Shown piece after piece: positions 14,641 through 16,888 of a stretch of DNA of 16,888 nt (positions are counted from its first letter, which is position 1; each line of letters opens with the position of its first letter). This DNA comes from JBHJHK01 sp050330975 (lineage in GTDB: Bacteria; Pseudomonadota; Gammaproteobacteria; Competibacterales; Competibacteraceae): assembly GCA_050330975.1 (NCBI GenBank), contig JBHJHK010000205.1, positions 1-16,888 on the forward strand, in the 5' to 3' direction. The position numbers and the translations under genes were made by a program. Under the pieces are notes generated by a model, which was given only the letters and a program-made list of their open reading frames with translations, searched no databases and was not told the DNA's origin.

Positions 14641-15201
14641 ATGCAAATCGTACTGTTGGGCGCACCCGGTTCGGGCAAAGGTACCCAAGCCGAACACATC
14701 GTCGAACGCTACCCCATGATCCACGTATCCACCGGGGATGTACTGCGGGCCGAAGTAGCCGCCGACACCGAACTCGGCCGCCAGGCCAAGGCCATCATGG
14801 ACGCCGGGGGGCTGGTTTCCGACGACATCATGCTGGGCATCATCGAAAACCGCCTCGCCCAGAGCGACGCCCAGGGGGGCTTTCTCCTCGATGGTTTTCC
14901 CCGCACTTTGCCCCAGGCCGAGGCCCTCGACACGCTGTTGGACAAATTGCACAAGCCCCTCCAGCGGGTGGTCTATTTCGACGTCCCCTTCGACGAAATC
15001 CGCCGCCGGCTGCTGGCCCGGGGCCGGGCCGACGACACCGAAGCCACCATCAACAAGCGCCTCAACGTCTATCAAGAACAGACGTCACCCCTGATCGACC
15101 ACTACCAGAACCAGGGCAAATTGACCACGGTCCACGGTCTTGGGCCCATCGACGAGGTGGCCCAGCGGATTTTCACCGTCCTCGACCCCCTGGTTCCGTG
15201 A
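14641..15201 (+). CDS. adk: Adenylate kinase, short form
   Basis: A 186-residue adenylate kinase that interconverts ATP plus AMP with two ADP in the cytoplasm. The P-loop is GAPGSGKGTQ (residues 7-16). The AMP-binding strand and helix are HVSTGDVLRAEV, with GFLLDGFPRTLPQAEAL following. The LID is short (RGRADDTEATINKRL), with no Cys4 zinc site and none of the roughly 27-residue insertion of long-form enzymes such as E. coli Adk (214 residues). Short enzymes of about 187 residues occur in several groups, including Xanthomonadales and Actinobacteria. The ribosome-binding site is weak (AAAGGG about 13 bases upstream). The stop overlaps the start of malQ by four bases, so the two are probably translated together. 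Confidence 0.97.
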   Translation: MQIVLLGAPGSGKGTQAEHIVERYPMIHVSTGDVLRAEVAADTELGRQAKAIMDAGGLVSDDIMLGIIENRLAQSDAQGGFLLDGFPRTLPQAEALDTLLDKLHKPLQRVVYFDVPFDEIRRRLLARGRADDTEATINKRLNVYQEQTSPLIDHYQNQGKLTTVHGLGPIDEVAQRIFTVLDPLVP

Positions 15202-16751
15202 GCTCCCCGGGGGATTCGGGGGCCCTGGGGCGGCGCACCAGCGGCCTACTGCTCCACCCCACCTGCCTGCCGGGTCCCCACGGCATCGGCGATCTAGGCC
15301 CCAGTGCCCATCGCTTTGTAGATTTCCTCGCCGCCGCCGGCCAGGGCTTGTGGCAAGTATTGCCCTTGGGCCCCACGGGCTACGGCGACTCTCCCTACCA
15401 GACCTTGTCGGCCTTTGCCGGCAACCCCCTCCTCATCAGCCTCGATGCCCTGGTGGCGGCGGGTTGGCTCCACAACGACGACACGACACCCCCATCGAGC
15501 CTCAAAGACGGCCAGGTGGTGTTTGAAGCGGTCATTCCCTGGAAGCACCAGCTCCTCGACCGGGCCTTCGATCGCTTCGAGGCCGGGACCGACGACGTCA
15601 CCCAAGGCGCCTTTGAGGCCTTCTGTCGCCAGCAACAGGCCTGGCTGGGGGACTTTGCCCTGTTTGTGGCTCTCAAGGGCCACTTTGGCGGCGCTTTGTG
15701 GACCCAATGGCCCGAGGACGTCGCCCGCCGCGCCCCCCGAGCCCTGGAACACTGGCGGCGGCGCCTCGATGCCCGGGTGCGCCGCCAACAGTTCGGCCAG
15801 TTTTTGTTCTTCCAGCAGTGGCGCCAGCTGCGGGCCTACGCCCACCGCCACGGGGTGCAGTTGGTGGGGGATATCCCCATCTTTGTCGCCCACGACAGCG
15901 CCGATGTCTGGGCCCACCCCCAGTGGTTTGAACTGGATTCCCGGGGCGAACCCACGGTGGTGGCCGGGGTGCCCCCGGACTACTTCAGTGTCACGGGGCA
16001 GCGCTGGGGCAATCCCCTTTACCGCTGGCCAGTTCTGGCTCGGGAGAACTACAGTTTTTGGGTGGACCGCCTGGCTCAGACTTTGAACCTGGTGGACATC
16101 GTCCGCATCGACCACTTCCGCGGCTTTGCCGGCTACTGGGAAATCGACGCCCAGGAGCCCACGGCCGTCAATGGCCGCTGGCAACCGGGTCCGGGGCGGG
16201 ATCTCTTCGATACCCTGACGGGGGCCTTGGGCCCCCAGCTGCCGTTGATCGCCGAGGACCTGGGGCTCATCACCGCCGATGTGGTGGCCCTACGGGAAAC
16301 CCTGGACCTACCCGGCATGGCCGTGTTGCAGTTTGCCTTCGAAGGTGACGGGGAGGACGACGCCACCTTCGGCGACCGGACTTATCTCCCCCATCGCCAC
16401 AGGTCGCGCCTGGTGGTCTACACCGGCACCCACGACAACGACACCACCGCCGGATGGTGGCGGGGACAAACCGAAGGGGTGCGGCATCGCGTGCGGCGCT
16501 ACCTCAACACCGCCGGCGAGGCCATCGGCCGGGATTTTATCCGCGCAGCCCTGGGTTCGGTGGCCCAGGCGGCCATATTTCCCGTCCAGGACCTTTTGAA
16601 TATGGGCAGTGAAGCGTGTCTCAATCGCCCGGGGGTCGCCCGGGGCAACTGGACCTGGCGCCTGCCCCCCGGACACCTCACCAGGGAAGATGCCCTGTGG
16701 CTCAAGGGCTACAGCGAACTCTACGGCCGCCACCCCTACCCCAAGGCATAA
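15198..16751 (+). CDS. malQ: 4-alpha-glucanotransferase (amylomaltase)
   Basis: A 517-residue GH77 enzyme that transfers alpha-1,4-glucan segments between maltodextrins, working in maltose or glycogen breakdown in the cytoplasm. It opens with SGLLLHPTCLPGPHGIGDLG, the usual amylomaltase start. The catalytic residues are all present: nucleophile D305 in VRIDHFRGFAGYWE, acid/base E353 in IAEDLGLIT, and the stabiliser D413 in YTGTHDNDTT. The sequence ends with the typical RLPPGHLTRED and an LYGRHPY-type tail, so it is full length (about 500 for the short type). I chose the GTG at 15198 because it forms a GTGA overlap with the adk stop; the frame is open upstream but overlaps adk and is not protein-like there. 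The adk-malQ pair suggests one transcript; no other glycogen gene is in view. Confidence 0.97.
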   Translation: MSSPGDSGALGRRTSGLLLHPTCLPGPHGIGDLGPSAHRFVDFLAAAGQGLWQVLPLGPTGYGDSPYQTLSAFAGNPLLISLDALVAAGWLHNDDTTPPSSLKDGQVVFEAVIPWKHQLLDRAFDRFEAGTDDVTQGAFEAFCRQQQAWLGDFALFVALKGHFGGALWTQWPEDVARRAPRALEHWRRRLDARVRRQQFGQFLFFQQWRQLRAYAHRHGVQLVGDIPIFVAHDSADVWAHPQWFELDSRGEPTVVAGVPPDYFSVTGQRWGNPLYRWPVLARENYSFWVDRLAQTLNLVDIVRIDHFRGFAGYWEIDAQEPTAVNGRWQPGPGRDLFDTLTGALGPQLPLIAEDLGLITADVVALRETLDLPGMAVLQFAFEGDGEDDATFGDRTYLPHRHRSRLVVYTGTHDNDTTAGWWRGQTEGVRHRVRRYLNTAGEAIGRDFIRAALGSVAQAAIFPVQDLLNMGSEACLNRPGVARGNWTWRLPPGHLTREDALWLKGYSELYGRHPYPKA

Positions 16752-16888
16752 CGGCCGTCCCCACGCCCCATCAGTTTTGAGAAACACCCAGGTCCAACGG
16801 TGGTGCCCCTGGACTCCCCCCACGGCCCAGGCATCCCCCACAGGTTCCCACCAGCCAAGCGCGCACCCCTAACCCCTACCTATCCAGC

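Noticed and set aside
14483..14719. Open frame with GTG start behind GGAGGAG, upstream of adk
   Set aside because: The 78-residue translation is low-complexity and unlike any family I know, and its end overlaps adk in another frame.
14517..15197. Long in-frame upstream extension of malQ
   Set aside because: The added sequence overlaps adk completely and is Arg/Pro/His-rich shadow translation; amylomaltases start near SGLLLHPTCLPG, and the GTGA overlap gives a natural start at 15198.
16752..16888. Possible minus-strand gene end with a TGA at 16771-16773
   Set aside because: The frame closes at a stop about 35 codons upstream, and the translation has no recognisable family features; nothing is supported in these last 137 bases.

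Overview
The window is a GC-rich chromosomal segment of a bacterium, most likely a gammaproteobacterium. That placement is an inference from gene content: a short-form adenylate kinase, an RNase D with a DUF4149 membrane protein beside it, and the proteobacterial type of amidoligase/transglutaminase locus. No rRNA, tRNA, CRISPR array or transposase was recognised. The species cannot be named from the sequence.

Layout. Positions 1-828 (minus) hold the first 276 codons of a major-facilitator transporter that runs off the left edge. A 51-base exact, in-frame direct repeat sits at that edge and makes the last visible residues suspect. Diverging from it, 967-1515 encodes a conserved protein of unknown function.

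Positions 1667-11257 carry five plus-strand genes. In order they are: a circularly permuted ATP-grasp protein; a separate alpha-E protein; a 1126-residue transglutaminase-DUF2126 fusion; a second ATP-grasp fused to an alpha-E domain; and a second transglutaminase-like protein. This matches the widespread but biochemically uncharacterised family of loci predicted by comparative genomics to make and process peptide or isopeptide bonds. The ATP-grasp and DUF2126 proteins would form amide bonds, the transglutaminase-like proteins would cut or exchange them, and alpha-E would be an accessory partner. Substrate and product are unknown. Here the ATP-grasp/alpha-E pair occurs twice, once split and once fused, each associated with one transglutaminase-like protein.

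A hairpin at 11390-11408 probably ends that unit. It opens an AT-richer stretch (about 11400-12150) holding a promoter-like sequence, a leader with an 11-base tandem repeat inside a dyad, and a lone gene for a small, probably membrane-anchored protein of unknown function. On the minus strand, moaC (molybdopterin precursor synthesis), rnd (RNase D) and a DUF4149 membrane protein form a chain of overlapping genes, with transcription running from about 14338 down to 12196. On the plus strand, adk (adenylate kinase) and malQ (4-alpha-glucanotransferase) overlap by four bases. The last 137 bases hold no gene I can support.
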